The translations under genes were made by a program, and so were the position numbers. Positions 45,181 to 57,005 of a DNA stretch of 64,000 bases are shown one piece after another. The stretch is taken from the NCBI GenBank assembly GCA_039090855.1, contig CM077010.1, positions 46,952,905-47,016,904 on the forward strand, in the 5' to 3' direction. Positions within the stretch are counted from its first letter, which is position 1. Each line of letters starts with the position of its first letter. The DNA is from Macrothele yani. Taxonomy: Eukaryota; Arthropoda; Arachnida; Araneae; Macrothelidae. Under the pieces are notes generated by a model, which had not been told where the DNA came from, searched no databases, and saw only the letters and a list, made by a program, of their open reading frames with translations.

Positions 45181-46189
45181 CAGAAAGGAAGACATGCAGA
45201 GTTCTAGACTGAAGCCGGAACCTCGAAGAATTCGTTCACTTGGTCTGCGGTCAGCGGAGCAGTAGGTTTACATCAGCCTCTTGAGATCAAACATTTTATT
45301 AAGAACCACGTTCGGCATGGTACAGGTTAAAATCAGGTATACATATGATAAACAAAAATATACATAAAAATAAAATAGCCTGGTAAACAATCCAGGTAGG
45401 CAGAAATTCAATGACTTACAAGAAGAGTCCTTTCAGAGAAAGAGTCTTTCAGCACAATCATCCAGGACAGAGCAAATAGGAAACCAGAAGTCAGATGGCA
45501 TGAGTCCCGGAAGTAGAAATAGACACAACATGAGCATGCACCTGACAAGAAATATAGGTACAACGTGCTAGACATGGTTCAAATTCAGGGTTAGTCTGCA
45601 CATATGTCGAAGCAAAGACATAATCCCAAACCACTGGGAGTCAATGTCGCGTACCCTATATGTACATTGAGAGAGATATGTAGGAAAGCTGAACGTGTTA
45701 TCATGGGCTAACGCAAAGAGACGACACAATTGCCGTTGGGACAGAGGTGTAGTACGCACAGAAGCGGATGTACAAAACTGTTCGAACTTTACCTGTAACA
45801 CAGCTTCAGCAAGTTCCACAGGGTTATCAGTGAGGCCACACCCTCGCAGAGATGGCGGAGGCGAACGAGTGCTGGAGAAGGAACGGGAACGGTAGACCCG
45901 GGGTCGGCCACGTTTGACCGGAGCACCAGGAGCCAGGAAAGCGATGTGTTTCTCACTCCGAGAGTGAGGATCACTTGCGGAGTCATCGTCAGGAGGCGTG
46001 AATGTATTATAGAAATTGTGCGTAAAATGTGTGTATTGGGTAACATATATATGTGAATTAAGTGCGTATTTATGCAGTGTGTGTGTGTATTTATTGGGTG
46101 AGAGTTGTTTGTTTTTTTAGCTGTATGTGTTTGAATGCAGTGTAATTTATAAAAAAAAAAAAAAAAAGGAGGAAAACGACAGCACTTCA
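45181..46189. other. Unrecognised block, moderately GC-rich
   Basis: About 1 kb of less AT-rich sequence between two PLEs. Minus-strand frames at 45568-45819 and 45789-46223 show no known domain. It ends in T/GTGT-rich sequence and a 17-base A-tract (46151-46167). It could be a decayed retroelement end. I cannot assign it. Confidence 0.4.
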
Positions 46190-46204
46190 GTGCTAGTGAG
46201 TATG

Positions 46205-47373
46205 ACGATGATGGGCAAAACACGTAACAATATTAACAAATAAAGGTAACTTGATCACGCTAGTTACGTTAAATGAAAACTTTTACAAAAAGTTCGTAAG
46301 TTGGAAGCTTTCGACCTTATCTTAGGTCTTCATCACGCCAATGGAGGACTAAGATTGTTGCCAGATTCTACATTTGAATTTTTCCTATTTTTGTTGCCAA
46401 AACTTAGAATTGATCTCCAGATCATCGGAATGTAGAGAGGAGATTCGGAATTGCAAGTCATTGAGTTGAAAATAATTTCCAGGCTTTCACGGTAACGGAG
46501 GGCAAAACGATTGTCAAAAGAAGCAATTTGTTTTGCTTCGTTCCAGTGGGGAACTGCAGAAGTGTACAGGGCTCATATCATTTGCAACAACCAACTCTCT
46601 CTTCAAGAAGAACTTTCCAAAATTTCTACAATAGCATTCTCCCATGGTTTCCCTTCTGTTACAGTCAGCTCCCTCATAAAGAAATATGAAAACCATTCGA
46701 AAATCGAATGCCTCCTCCTTCATAAGAAAGAAGACCTGAAATTCTGTGGTTCTGTTCCTTTCCATCCTTCCTATGCTTATAAGTTACAGATTCTTTTTAG
46801 AAGTTTTGGTTACCATCTTGCCATTAAATCTACCCCAAACATCTTGAAACTTCTACAAAGGGATAGGGACAAAGTTGAAAGCCTGAAGCTCCCAGGAGTT
46901 TACTGCATTCCTATCTCTTCTTCTACTGGGGATAACTTATACATTAGAAGCACATACAGGAGCATTAGCCATAGAATTTTGGAACATAAAAAAGATGTTT
47001 CGAAAGCCAATCCTAATACTGCCTTGTCTATTTTGACAATGGAAGACACTTCTGCAGTCCCCCACTGGAACGAAGCAAAACGAATTGCTTCTTTTGACAA
47101 TCGTTTTGCCCTCCGTTACCGTGAAAGCCTGGAAATTATTTTCAACTCAATGACTTGCAATTCCGAATCTCCTCTCTACATTCCGATGATCTGGAGATCA
47201 ATTCTAAGTTTTGGCAACAAAAATAGGAAAAATTCAAATGTAGAATCTGGCAACAATCTTAGTCCTCCATTGGCGTGATGAAGACCTAAGATAAGGTCGA
47301 AAGCTTCCAACTTACGAACTTTTTGTAAAAGTTTTCTTTTAACGTAACTAGCGTGATCAAGTTACCTTTATCT
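46205..47373 (+). mobile_element. Penelope-like element 5, inverted-arm structure
   Basis: The perfect 15-bp duplication GTGCTAGTGAGTATG flanks the copy (46190-46204, 47374-47388). The left arm (46225-46555) is an inverted copy of the right arm (about 47030-47370). Between them lie the linker and GIY-YIG domain on the plus strand. RT is absent. Confidence 0.92.
46570..47278 (+). pseudogene. PLE-5 linker and GIY-YIG endonuclease
   Basis: An uninterrupted frame to the stop at 47276-47278. Its first codons come from the inverted arm, so the apparent start at 46511 is an artefact of the rearrangement. It reads HPSYAYKLQILFRSFGYHLA, LLQRDRDKVESLKLPGVYCI (GIY half), NLYIRSTYRSISHRILEHKK (YIG half altered to YIR, Arg present), HWNEAKRIASFDNRFALRYR and ESLEIIFNS (conserved Glu). 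The YIG Gly is replaced by Arg, so nuclease activity is doubtful even though the frame is open. Confidence 0.85.
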
Positions 47374-47388
47374 GTGCTAGTGAGTATG

Positions 47389-47947
47389 TATGTTTTTTAA
47401 AGAGGTATCACGTACGTCAAACAAATGTAAGAAGACAACACAAAATGACGTTCTAAGAATAAAAACAAAAGGATTTAAGACCTATGAGATAACAACAGCA
47501 ACTTGCCTGCAGATAAGAAGCATGATGAAACCCGAAAGGACAGTCGCATAAGAACCACATTAGCTAACATGCATGAAGTGGTTTCAATGAAAGAAACCAA
47601 GACCTAAGAGGTAAGTTGGATCTTTCTAGTTATGAGGTCATGTTTTTTATATGTGAAAAACATTATTTAAAATCTTTAACATTTGCAAATATTAATAATG
47701 GTAATTGGCATTTTCTTATTAGTCTGGTGTCTATATTCATCACAACTCTTCATTATTAGTAACTTCTTTCCATAAAATAAATGTATTTAAGTCCTCTTTT
47801 ATTTCATAATAATTTTATTTTTTACATGGTATCCTAAACTAGTATGAGAGAAGCATGAAATATTTTACAAGCACGGAGAGGCTTGAGACAGAAAAGTTCG
47901 GGAACCCTTGCTCTACTCTGTATTTACTTTTCAAAATGTGCATTTAC
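47389..47947. other. Unassigned TMCC intron sequence
   Basis: AT-rich, no recognisable element, next to the donor side of the coiled-coil exon. Confidence 0.5.
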
Positions 47948-48103
47948 CCTTGTTTGGCAATTGTCAAGAACCTCATGAACATCTCTTAACCTTTCTTCAC
48001 TTTGGTACTGAACCTTTTCTTCCATGTCTGAAAGCCCTTGCTTTAGATTCTCAATTTCATTTTGATGAAGTTCTATTAGGTCATTCATCTGTTCTTCAAG
48101 CCT
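47948..48103 (-). CDS. TMCC: TMCC-family protein, coiled-coil exon
   Basis: A 156-bp (52-codon) exon lies between acceptor GTTACAG and donor GTAAAT on the minus strand, phase 0 at both ends. It starts [20 protein letters not shown] and ends EVLDNCQTR. It includes the hallmark [14 protein letters not shown] stretch, which closely follows the TMCC coiled-coil signature (R-L-E-E-Q-L-N-D-L-x-E-L-H-Q-N-E and M-E-E-K-V-x-Y-Q-S). It is the strongest single piece of evidence for the gene. The 21-kb intron to the next exon contains most of the transposons in the window. Confidence 0.93.
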
Positions 48104-48489
48104 CTGTAACAAAAAAATCACAAAATTTAATTGAAAATTGTATGTTGCATCATACTTTGAAATGAATCAGTTCTTCTACAATACTTAAGAATTTCAAGTT
48201 TTATTCAAAAAGCTCTAAAAGACAGCTATTAATGGCATCTTTTCACTGTATTCCATGTAACCACTTCCTTCAGAAAACTTGAAAATTACATATTTTCCTT
48301 CAGAAAAGTGAAAATATACCAATAACAGCATTACAATGCCTACCATGTATTTATGAAGAATTATTTCTTTGGGGAAATTTATTTCCCAGTTGTATATGAC
48401 TAAAAGACAGGATTATTAATCTAGCAATCAGATATGCCTGAATCACCAGTTTTACTCTTCTACAAATAGCATCTTGTTCTATCACACCA

Positions 48490-48785
48490 GAAACCTTGGA
48501 AATTACATCGCCCTGGTGCGGGAATCACACTTGCATCTCCTGATTTCAGTTCGAGCATGCCAACCATTACACCACCCATGACAATGAAATTCTGTATTTA
48601 AGTATGAAGATACAAATACTTGAAACTTCATTGTCCTGAGGGGTGCAACTTCATACTCAGATACTTGAACTTCGTTGTCCTGGATGGTGTAATGGATAGC
48701 ATGCTTGAACAGAAATCAAGAGATGAGGGTTCAATTCCAGCTCGAGGGAGATGTAATTTTAAAGTTTTCTGATGTGTTGATGTAG
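48490..48785. repeat. Fold-back element 3 with tRNA-like cores
   Basis: Inverted arms (about 48503-48612 and 48662-48780). The right arm carries GGATGGTGTAATGGATAGCA and GGGTTCAATTCCAGCTC (A and B box-like) on the plus strand, and the left arm their inverse. The outer flanks seen in copy 1 are absent or diverged. Confidence 0.72.
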
Positions 48786-49310
48786 GTGTCGATCCAGGTT
48801 TTTAAACATCATACCCATTTTTGTGAAATTCTGCCTATTTTTGTGTTTAGAGTAATTTTAGTCCTCTATAATTATTATTCTGACAGTAATTGTTTTATTT
48901 TTTCAGTTATTTTTTATTTATTTTAATTTATTCTTATTCTATTGATAACAGTGGTTCACGCTTTCTGAATTTGCAGCAAGTTTTCTGTTTTGATGATTGT
49001 GTATGTAAATAGTTTTTTTTTTCTTTTCTTATAAAAAACTCTGATTATGCTCCAGCTGAGATCTCAGATAATAATAGTAATAATAACCCTCCAGATTGTT
49101 TTAAAGCAGGAAAGTCATCAAAGGTCAAAAGTTTTAAGTGCTGGAGGAAAAGGGAAAAAAAGAAATAACTAAAATAATATTTTTAAAATGTCGCTCAGAC
49201 ATCACAATCCCTCCATAAAGCCAACGGTCAGTACCTCCACCATTATGCTCCTTTTCCTCATATGTAAATATGTTTCCCGGAATCCCCAGTACAGCAAAGA
49301 TTAATCGGAG

Positions 49311-50002
49311 TAGGGATGGGCAAAAAATATTGGTGTTTTTGAGCATCAATGTTTTTGCAAGTGATAATCGATGTTTGAAACTGGAAAAGAATATTTTCTA
49401 TGTGAAGTGAATGAATTTCTCCTTGCTGCATTCTTTTAAAGAGGAAGGGAATATAATCTTCTTATTCATGAATTAGTGATTTTTTTGCTGTTTTGTTCAA
49501 TTTTTCCTCACTGAAAATTGAGTTCTTTTCCTTCATGTTATAGGAACCAAAACTGCGAAAGCACAATCTATTCGAAAATTTTCTGCAGTAAGAAAATGAA
49601 TTTATGTTTTTCACATTCTTATAAAGAGAAAGAGAATATCACCTTTCTATGTCGCAAATTAGCATTTTTTTTTTTTTTTGCCGTTTTTTTGTTCCGTTTT
49701 GCTATTGAAAATCGAGTTCTTATCCTCGATGTTATAGGAGCCGATACATTGAGGTTTACAATGAATCAAGCGCTTTAACAAATATTACGGTTACTCGATG
49801 TTGAATTAGTGAGCTATCACCAATATATTGAACGCTGATTTATTCATCAATGTGCTAATAACTGCTGCAGATGGGAAAGATGCAAATTCTCCGGTTCTTT
49901 AGCAAAACATCCAGGTTTTCGCTGATACATCAAAAATTTCCAACCATACTATGGATGCGTAAGTGTTTCGAGAACGAGTATCCACCGATGTGCCCATCCC
50001 CA
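49311..50002. mobile_element. MITE with GGGATGGGCA ends
   Basis: The left end TAGGGATGGGCAAAAAATAT and right end GATGTGCCCATCCCCA are inverted. Two copies of a roughly 145-bp segment lie inside (49400-49545 and 49590-49745). No clean target duplication and no coding. Superfamily uncertain, hAT suspected. Confidence 0.55.
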
Positions 50003-50337
50003 CTCTGAGTTAGACCTGGAAAATGCATGTGGGGAGAAAAACAGCTCTCATAATGCTCTGGGGTTCTTTCAGCGAGCTTCGCCTCAGCTGCCGCTACAGA
50101 GCCCACAGAAAAAGCTCTTTCTCGTTGGCTGCATCGCCACTAGCGATGAGGCAGAGATTGATTTGCCTCTAGCAGAGACCGTTTTACTGAAAACAGTTCA
50201 TAACAATGGGAAAAAAAAAAAAAAAAAAAAAAAAGAAAGCACAGTTAAATACAACAATACTCAAGATTTTCTCTCACAATAAAATATTTTTCTTAAGATA
50301 AAATTTTACTGAAAGTGAAGACACCGTCACAGTTCAA

Positions 50338-50481
50338 AATATTTTTGTGAAGATACGGTTCACACAAAAAATATTTTTGTGAAGTACAGTTCACGCTAAA
50401 AATATTTTTGTGAAGTACAGTTCACGCTAAAAATATTTTTGTGAAGTACAGTTCACGCTAAAAATATTTTTGTGAAGTACC
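50338..50481 (+). repeat. 31-bp minisatellite
   Basis: Four units of AATATTTTTGTGAAGTACAG plus TTCACGCTAAA (the first divergent), with a partial fifth. Confidence 0.93.
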
Positions 50482-52816
50482 ACCACCCAACGGTATCAAA
50501 TGCAGCCTGGATCAGCCCCTGGCAGACGGTACATTATTGAACACTAAAACTGGTGATTCGGGCACATCTGATTGCTAGGTCAATAATCCTGACCCTGTTC
50601 TACGTATTAAGAGAAGAATATTTTAATGCTGCAAATTTATCAGAAAGAGCAGTGTTAAAGTAATAGACTATGCTTATGGCAGGTGTGGGTTTCCTGCACA
50701 CTAATTTATGGAGTTTGCTCTTTTCCCAAGTTGACATAAATATCTATGCTGCTGGTTTTTTTTTTTTTTTTTTTTTTGTTTGTTTTTTTTTTTTTTGTTC
50801 ATAGAAAACTGGTGGTAGGTAAGCTTATCTGAAATGACAGATGTAAGTCTAATGAGTTTTTTGATGCTGCATGATGAAACTACAGAGACATCATTAACAA
50901 AACGCAGCCAAGATTAAGGTTGGAGATGGAACATAATTACAATGATGTTTCAGCAAAGCATAAGGGGGGAGCAATGATATGTATGTTATATGATAAACAA
51001 AACAAAAAAAATGCTGTATGTGAAACAACCATTTCCTTGTAGAAAATAAAGGCAATAATGAATGTTTTCAGCAAGTTCATTTGATAGTTCTACATTTTGC
51101 TTTAGAATTTTTATACAAAACATATTTCAAAGATCTTTCAATATTTAAACTTCTGTGTTAAAACTATAGAAATGTTTGGCATCATTCAAAAATATTTTAC
51201 AACTGATTTTTTTTCCTTCTGTGAGCTTTATTAGCAAAAGTCTCTGCTTATGATTCAATATTCCAAACCAAGCACACAATAAAATAAGTACAAAAATAAA
51301 TAAGTACAATAAAATAGTATTGTATCATGTGCGACGATGGATAATGAAAATATGACAATGTTCTAACCAATGCAATAGAAATGCCTTTTAGACTGTAAAC
51401 ACAAAGATTATTTTTAAGTTGCTTATAAAAAATGATAAAATAAATACTGCTCAATGCCAATGATAAACAAATTTCAAAGCAAAGTAATTTAAGTGTCAAA
51501 CTTGAGATCAAAGTTATTAGACAATTAAAATTATTTTTTGGGGCTATTTGGGTGATTTCTACATATCCCCCCCCCCCCTTATTCTTCCCATACATTTTTG
51601 TTTACTCAGAACATTTTGGTTGAAAATATCTTTCTTGTACTTTCACACTTATTTCCTTTTCAATCTTAATTTCACTCTAAAAGAAATACTATTTGTTTTA
51701 TTCAGGCTACTCAACAATAACAAAAAAAGAGCCTTTTCTGTAATGGTTACGGCAGCTACTACTCTTAAAAAAATTTATAAGACCACGTAAAAAATTCAGA
51801 AAAATAAGAATTAAAACTATTAACAAACGTGCATTTTTTTATTTATTTATTTTTTGTTAGCAATTTTGATGTCAAACAGGTCTGTGCAACAACTTCCGGT
51901 TAAAAAACAACAGCCCAATTTGTATCCTACAAGGAGGCAAATAACAGACATACTGTGACAACAGACATAACATGAAATCTGCAGGCAGGGATGAATGGGA
52001 GGTGGACATGAAGAACCGAGGATGTAAATAACCAGCTAAAACAATAGTTATTACTTATATGTGTAATAGATTAAACTGTGCATTACCAATTGCTCCTTTT
52101 AAGATATCATGCTAAAAGACCCAACAAGGGCATGTTGTATATTAAACAATTCTTTCTTTTGAGGTGCTCGCCTTTGAATCCGATGAAATAAAAAATGTGT
52201 AAAACAGAAGATATGATAGTAAGGTGGTTTTACTATTGTAATAAGATACAATAAAACATGTAATTTAGTATGCTCAGCATGATATTGTGAATGAGTAAAC
52301 TCAAATAGAACTGTCAGAATCATGTAGCCTGCAGCATCACTGATCATACAATAACTTTTTGGCAATGCTGACTGAAACAATCTTTTGAGCTGCTATACTT
52401 TCACCATCTGTTTTGCTTAAATATGAATCCCTAACACCAAAAATATCGATTCAATCTGTAATAACCTTGCTAATCACATCTCCACTGCTCCATTCACCTA
52501 GTTACATAAAATTAGTAACACATTCAATTTATGAAGCTTTTCTATTTTCACATTGCACAATCGTTCCAACATCAACTGCACAATTGTTCTAACATCAAGA
52601 ACATCAACCAAGCATTTATATACCAGTTTTTGCCTCAGCAGCATCAGAGAACAAGTAATACTCTTCACAGCATACATTACTTACATCCCATTTGAAATAT
52701 ATAAGAATGCCCTAGACAATTTCTCTTAACACAGTCAGAAAGAAAGTATATAACTTTATACACAGTATTATGGCCAATTCATGAATATTCATTTTCTTTG
52801 ATCTGTTACTTTCTTT
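50482..52816. other. Unassigned TMCC intron sequence
   Basis: About 2.3 kb, AT-rich, with T-tracts (50757-50795) and a C-tract (51569-51579). I recognised no element, exon or RNA gene. Confidence 0.5.
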
Positions 52817-52975
52817 GTTTCATGATTTAATGACCATCATGAGTTCGTTTCATGGTTTAATGACCATCATGAGTTCGTTTCATGGTTTAATGACCATCAT
52901 GAGTTTGTTTCATGGTTTAATGACCATCATGAGTTTGTTTCATGGTTTAATGACCATCATGAGTTTGTTTCATAG
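52817..52975 (+). repeat. 30-bp minisatellite, 5.3 units
   Basis: The unit GTTTCATGGTTTAATGACCA plus TCATGAGTT(C/T) is repeated at 52817, 52847, 52877, 52907 and 52937, with a 9-bp partial copy. Being divisible by 3 it makes a spurious repeated open frame. The unit resembles the SINE end at 14797 (GGTTTAACGACCACCGTGAG). Confidence 0.95.
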
Positions 52976-53215
52976 TTGCAAATTTTTAGGGAAAAGTTAA
53001 ATCGTGTATAAGACAGCTTCACCTTAGTTTTAATGTATTAATTACCATCATTTACAAGCAGTCCCCTATCCTAATTTGGGCCCACTAGTTCCAATGAAGG
53101 ACAACTACACCACCCATGCTTCATCTGGAACTCAAGCCAAGACCCTACTCAGACAACTAGACAAAAATCAGCACCTCTGACCACTCAGCAATCAGGTCAG
53201 CCTTTAGTTTCTGAA
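52976..53215 (-). repeat. SINE copy 4
   Basis: Body similarity to the SINE at 14765: ACAAGCAGTCCCCTATCCTA, ATTTGGGCCCACTAGTTCC, and a degraded promoter end near 53150-53210. The minisatellite directly abuts it. Confidence 0.65.
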
Positions 53216-53339
53216 AAACTTAAGCAAAGGAACACAAAAGCAAACATGTGAGATATAGTAAACAATTACAAAGACACAGAATCCAAAATCAGTTTTTTAG
53301 TTTCAACTGATTAATATATTCCATTAATTAGTATCATGA

Positions 53340-54168
53340 ATATATACATACATACATACATATCACTAAGTTGTTCCCTGAGATTCAGAGGTTAGCTCCA
53401 CAAAGAAATACAACATACACATACATATCACTATGCTGTTTTCTGAGATTCAGAGGTTAGCTCCACAAAGAAATACAAACTACCAAATTTTTTTATTTAC
53501 TGTTGTCGTATTAAACTTCTCCATTTACAGCGATCTTGACATACAACTCAGGCTTCACTGATATCCATTACATGCTGTACACAAGATCTTTTATACTTCA
53601 TACTCATAATCTTTTTCTCATGCAGACATTCCTGAATCTGATCCACCCATGTCTTCTTTGGCCTTCCTCTGCCTTTCCTCCCAGCCACTTGGGCTAAAAA
53701 AATTTCTTAGTAAGCATCTCATCACTCATTCTTTCAACATGGCCAAACCACCAAAGCATATTAGTCTCCACCTTGCCAACAACATTTTGCTTCACATCAC
53801 ACAACTGCAACACATCTTCATTCCTTACATGATCGGAACGTGTCTTGCCACAAACTCCCCATAAGTAACGCATTTCTCGAGCACACAAACAACTCCTATG
53901 TTTCTTCTGTAGTACCCAGGTTCCACTGCCATACATCAGAGTAGAAACAATTACATTTTCATACACAGCCATGCAGGACTCTCTTGAAAACCCATCATTC
54001 CTGTGAAAGCCTCCCAAAGCAGCCATGACTTTCAATGAAGAATTCACTCTCCTAGTAATTTCACCATCCAATTTGTTCTCTCAATCAAACATGCTTTCTA
54101 AATACACAAACTCATTCACCTGGTCAACCACAGTGCCATTTACATTCAGTGCTACCAGTTTCTCTTTT
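53340..54168 (-). mobile_element. LINE copy b, 5'-truncated
   Basis: A minus-strand 3' part of the LINE. The frame 53694-54071 reads LKVMAALGGFHRNDGFSRES, CDVKQNVVGKVETNMLWWFG and HVERMSDEMLTKKFF. The 3' end has (TACA)n and two tandem copies of a tail containing GAGATTCAGAGGTTAGCTCC (53380-53412 and 53445-53470). It abuts copy c head to head. Confidence 0.82.
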
Positions 54169-54185
54169 CAGCCAGATGCTTTTCC

Positions 54186-55450
54186 TTTGATTGAAAAGCA
54201 TCTGGCTGTTGGCAACAAAGTTTCTGTTGCCTTCATAGATTTAGAGAAAGCTTACTATTGAGTAAATAGTACACTTTTGTGGAAGGTATTGAATGAATGT
54301 GGTGTTTCTGCAAATCTACTTAACAATGTAAAAGCCATGTATGCTGGCAGTGGAGCTTGTGTACGAGTGAATGGTTTTGTATTAAAATGGTTTTCTATTG
54401 GTGCACGAGTCAAACAAGGTTGTGTAATGTCACCATAGCTGTTTAATATATTTATGGAAGCATGCATGCGTGATGCCAAAATAGATAATACTGGTTTATG
54501 TCTTGGTGATCATATCCGTGTGTGCAGATTGCTGTATGCTGATGACACTGACCTGTTGGCAGAGAGCAAAAGTGAGTTGCAGATCATGTTGTCACGGATG
54601 TACAAAGTTTGCATGCAATTCAGTCCGAGTATAAATAAAGAGAAAACCACAGTTATGGTTTTTGAGAGAGGAATTGGTAGTACTGAATGCAGGGTAAATC
54701 TAAATGGCACAGTGATTGACCAGGTGAATGAGTTTGTGTATTTAGAATGCATGTTTGACAGAGAGAACAAATTGGATGTTGAAATTAGTATGCGAGCGAA
54801 TTTTTCATTGAAAGGCATGGCTGCTTTGGAAGGTTTTCACAGGAATGATGGGTTCTCAAGAGAGTCCTGCATGGCTGCGTAGGAAAGTGTAATTGTTCCT
54901 ACTCTGATGTGTGGCAGTGAAACCCTGGGTACTACAGAAGAAACATACGAGTTGTTTGTGTGCTGGAAAATGTGTTACTTACGGGGGATTTGTGGCAAGG
55001 CACGTTCTGATTATGAGAAGAATGAAGATGTGTTGCAGTTGTCTAAAAATTTATGATTGCAGTTGTGTAATGTGAAGCAAAATGTTGTTAGCAAGAAGGA
55101 GACTAATATGCTTTGGTGGTTTGGCCATGTTGAAAGAATGAGTGATGAGATACTTACTAAGAAAATCTTTTTAGCCCAAGTGGCAGGAAGGAAAGGCAGA
55201 GGAAGGCCAAGGAAGTCATGGGAGGATAAGACTCAGGAGTGTCTGCATGAGAAAAGATTATGAGTTTTCATCAAGTATAGAAGATCTTCTGTACAGCGTG
55301 TAATGGATGCCGTTGAAGCCGGAGTTGTATGTCAAGATCACTGTAAATGGAGAAGTTTGATGCAGCAACAGTAAGTAAAAATTATCTGGTAGTTTTTATG
55401 TCTTTGTGGAGCTAACCTCTGAATCTCAGAGAACAGCTTAGTGATGATGA
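54186..55450 (+). mobile_element. LINE copy c, 5'-truncated
   Basis: A plus-strand copy from within the RT domain to the 3' end. The 3' end has TAACCTCTGAATCTCAGAGA and a (GAT)n tail at 55441-55458. It starts inside a hairpin shared with copy b. Confidence 0.83.
54190..55263 (+). pseudogene. LINE reverse transcriptase and C-terminal region
   Basis: Visible RT: KVSVAFIDLEKAYY (motif A, F-x-D-x-x-K-A-Y), VKQGCVMSP then a stop, LFNIFMEACM (motif B region), CRLLYADDTDLLAESKSELQ (motif C, catalytic YADD). Then VNLNGTVIDQVNEFVYLE, GFHRNDGFSRESC and the C-terminal LWWFGHVERMSDEILTKKIF with GRKGRGRPRKSWED. In-frame stops near 54262, 54440 and 54880 and a short local repeat at 55030 break it. It is a LINE whose clade I cannot fix without a tree. 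The endonuclease is missing. Confidence 0.83.
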
Positions 55451-55762
55451 TGATGACTAACAGCTCCTCACTGAAAAACCATAATTTTGGTTTTTCACTT
55501 ATTTATACCCAGTTTGAATTTCATGCAAACTCCGTAGATCAGGGACAACATACTCTGCAACTCACTTTTGCTCTCTGCCAACAGGACTGTGTCATCAGCA
55601 TACAGCAATCTGCACACACGGATATTACTAAGACATGAAGTAGTATAAATAAGTATAAGCATCATGAATAGGTATTAGCACAATCAAAGGAGAGATTATA
55701 TATATATATATATAAAGATAATACAACGTAGTTGTCACAAATGTTTATTTTTTTATTTCTCA

Positions 55763-55810
55763 AGCCGACCATGGTTTCGCTGGGTGTTTGACCTAGCTTC
55801 ATCAGGACGA
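55763..55810 (-). ncRNA. Hammerhead-ribozyme-like motif in PLE-6, inverted copy
   Basis: Minus-strand counterpart: CTGATGA (55799-55805), the same stem II region, GAAA and CCATGGTC. Confidence 0.5.
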
Positions 55811-56263
55811 ATGGCACGTAAATATTCAAATTGTATATGACATCATAAATGGTGTTTACAGTCACGTGTTTTGGTTAGATGCTTCCACGCGTTTGACAGA
55901 AATGGCGTGGATGCCATGTCATTAACAAATTGCGAAGACTTCTGATATATATGGAAAGCTTCCAAACTATCAAGTTTGGAGGTTGAATCTGGCTTGTCAA
56001 TAAGTTTTGCTTCTTCAAAGAGAAATCTGTGGTCCTTTTCGTAACAGTGTTTAGCCATCGATGACTTCTTTAGGTCACAATTCCGAATGTAGGTCTTGTG
56101 TGCTCCTTCAATCGAAAACGCAAGGCTCTACGGGTCTGTCCTATACACGAAGCGCCACATTCACATGGAATTTGATAAATTCCCCACGTGTATCGCGCGA
56201 TATACGCAACTGTAAAAGGCACTGAGTTTTTGTTGATATGGGTATATTACAGTTGCATATATC

Positions 56264-56923
56264 GTGCGATGCATATATGTTCAGATAAGGACAGTTTGGA
56301 AAAAAGAACTTTATTTCCTTAAACGTGTTGCAGTACAGCGAGGATACAACCCTTCCATTATAGACAAGGCTCTGAGAAAATTCCGGAAACCAAAGTCCAT
56401 CTCCACATTAACTTCTGTGATGCGCCCATTGCGAGAGAATTTTGCCATTATTCCATTTTCCCGTGACATTGCCTTCAAAATTACAAAAATTCTCAAAACC
56501 TTTAATTTTAAGGTGATTTTTAAACCCATAAACAAAATGAGATTTTTAGGATCAAAGGAGTGTGTTGAAGACAAAAACTCGTGGGGAATTTATCAAATTC
56601 CATGTGAATGTGGCGCTTCGTATATAGGACAGACCCATAGAGCCTTGCGTTTTCGATTGAAGGAGCACAAGACCTACATTCGGAATTGTGACCTAAAGAA
56701 GTCATCGATGGTTAAACACTGTTACGAAAAGGACCACAGATTTCTCTTTGAAGAAGCAAAACTTATTGAAAAGCCAGATTCAACCTCCAAACTTGATAGT
56801 TTGGAAGCTTTCCATATATATCAGAAGTCTTCGCAATTTGTTAATGACATGGCATCCACGCCATTTCTATCAAGCGCGTGGAAGCATCTAACCAAAACAT
56901 GTGACTGTAAACACCATTTATGA
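56264..56923 (+). pseudogene. PLE-6 C-terminal polyprotein with GIY-YIG domain
   Basis: An open frame of 219 codons. The linker part has LKRVAVQRGYNPSIIDKALR (end of the RT thumb region) and VMRPLRENFAIIPFSRDIAF. The nuclease has NSWGIYQIPCECGASYIGQT, intact GIY and YIG halves, then HRALRFRLKEHKTYIR (catalytic Arg) and SMVKHCYEKDHRFLFEEAKL (conserved Glu region). It ends KTCDCKHHL. It is the best preserved nuclease in the window. No RT catalytic core is present, so the copy is 5'-truncated. Confidence 0.88.
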
Positions 56924-56954
56924 TGTCATATACAATTTGAATATTTACGTCCCA

Positions 56955-57005
56955 TTCGTCCTGATGAAGCTAGGTCAACACCCAGCGAAACCATGGTCGG
57001 CTTGA
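56955..57005 (+). ncRNA. Hammerhead-ribozyme-like motif in PLE-6, sense copy
   Basis: CTGATGA (56961-56967), A, stem II GCTAGG/CCCAGC with one mismatch, GAAA (56987-56990), then CCATGGTC giving a tiny stem III and a GTC cleavage triplet. Stem I is weak here (C-G, T-G, G-C), so activity is uncertain. The inverse copy at 55763-55810 has the same core. Confidence 0.55.

Noticed and set aside
46511..46570. True start codon of the PLE-5 frame
   Set aside because: This part is the inverted arm read antisense; the frame is open by chance across the junction.
52815..53000. Repetitive 61-codon open frame
   Set aside because: It is the 30-bp minisatellite, whose unit length is a multiple of three; no start context or homology.
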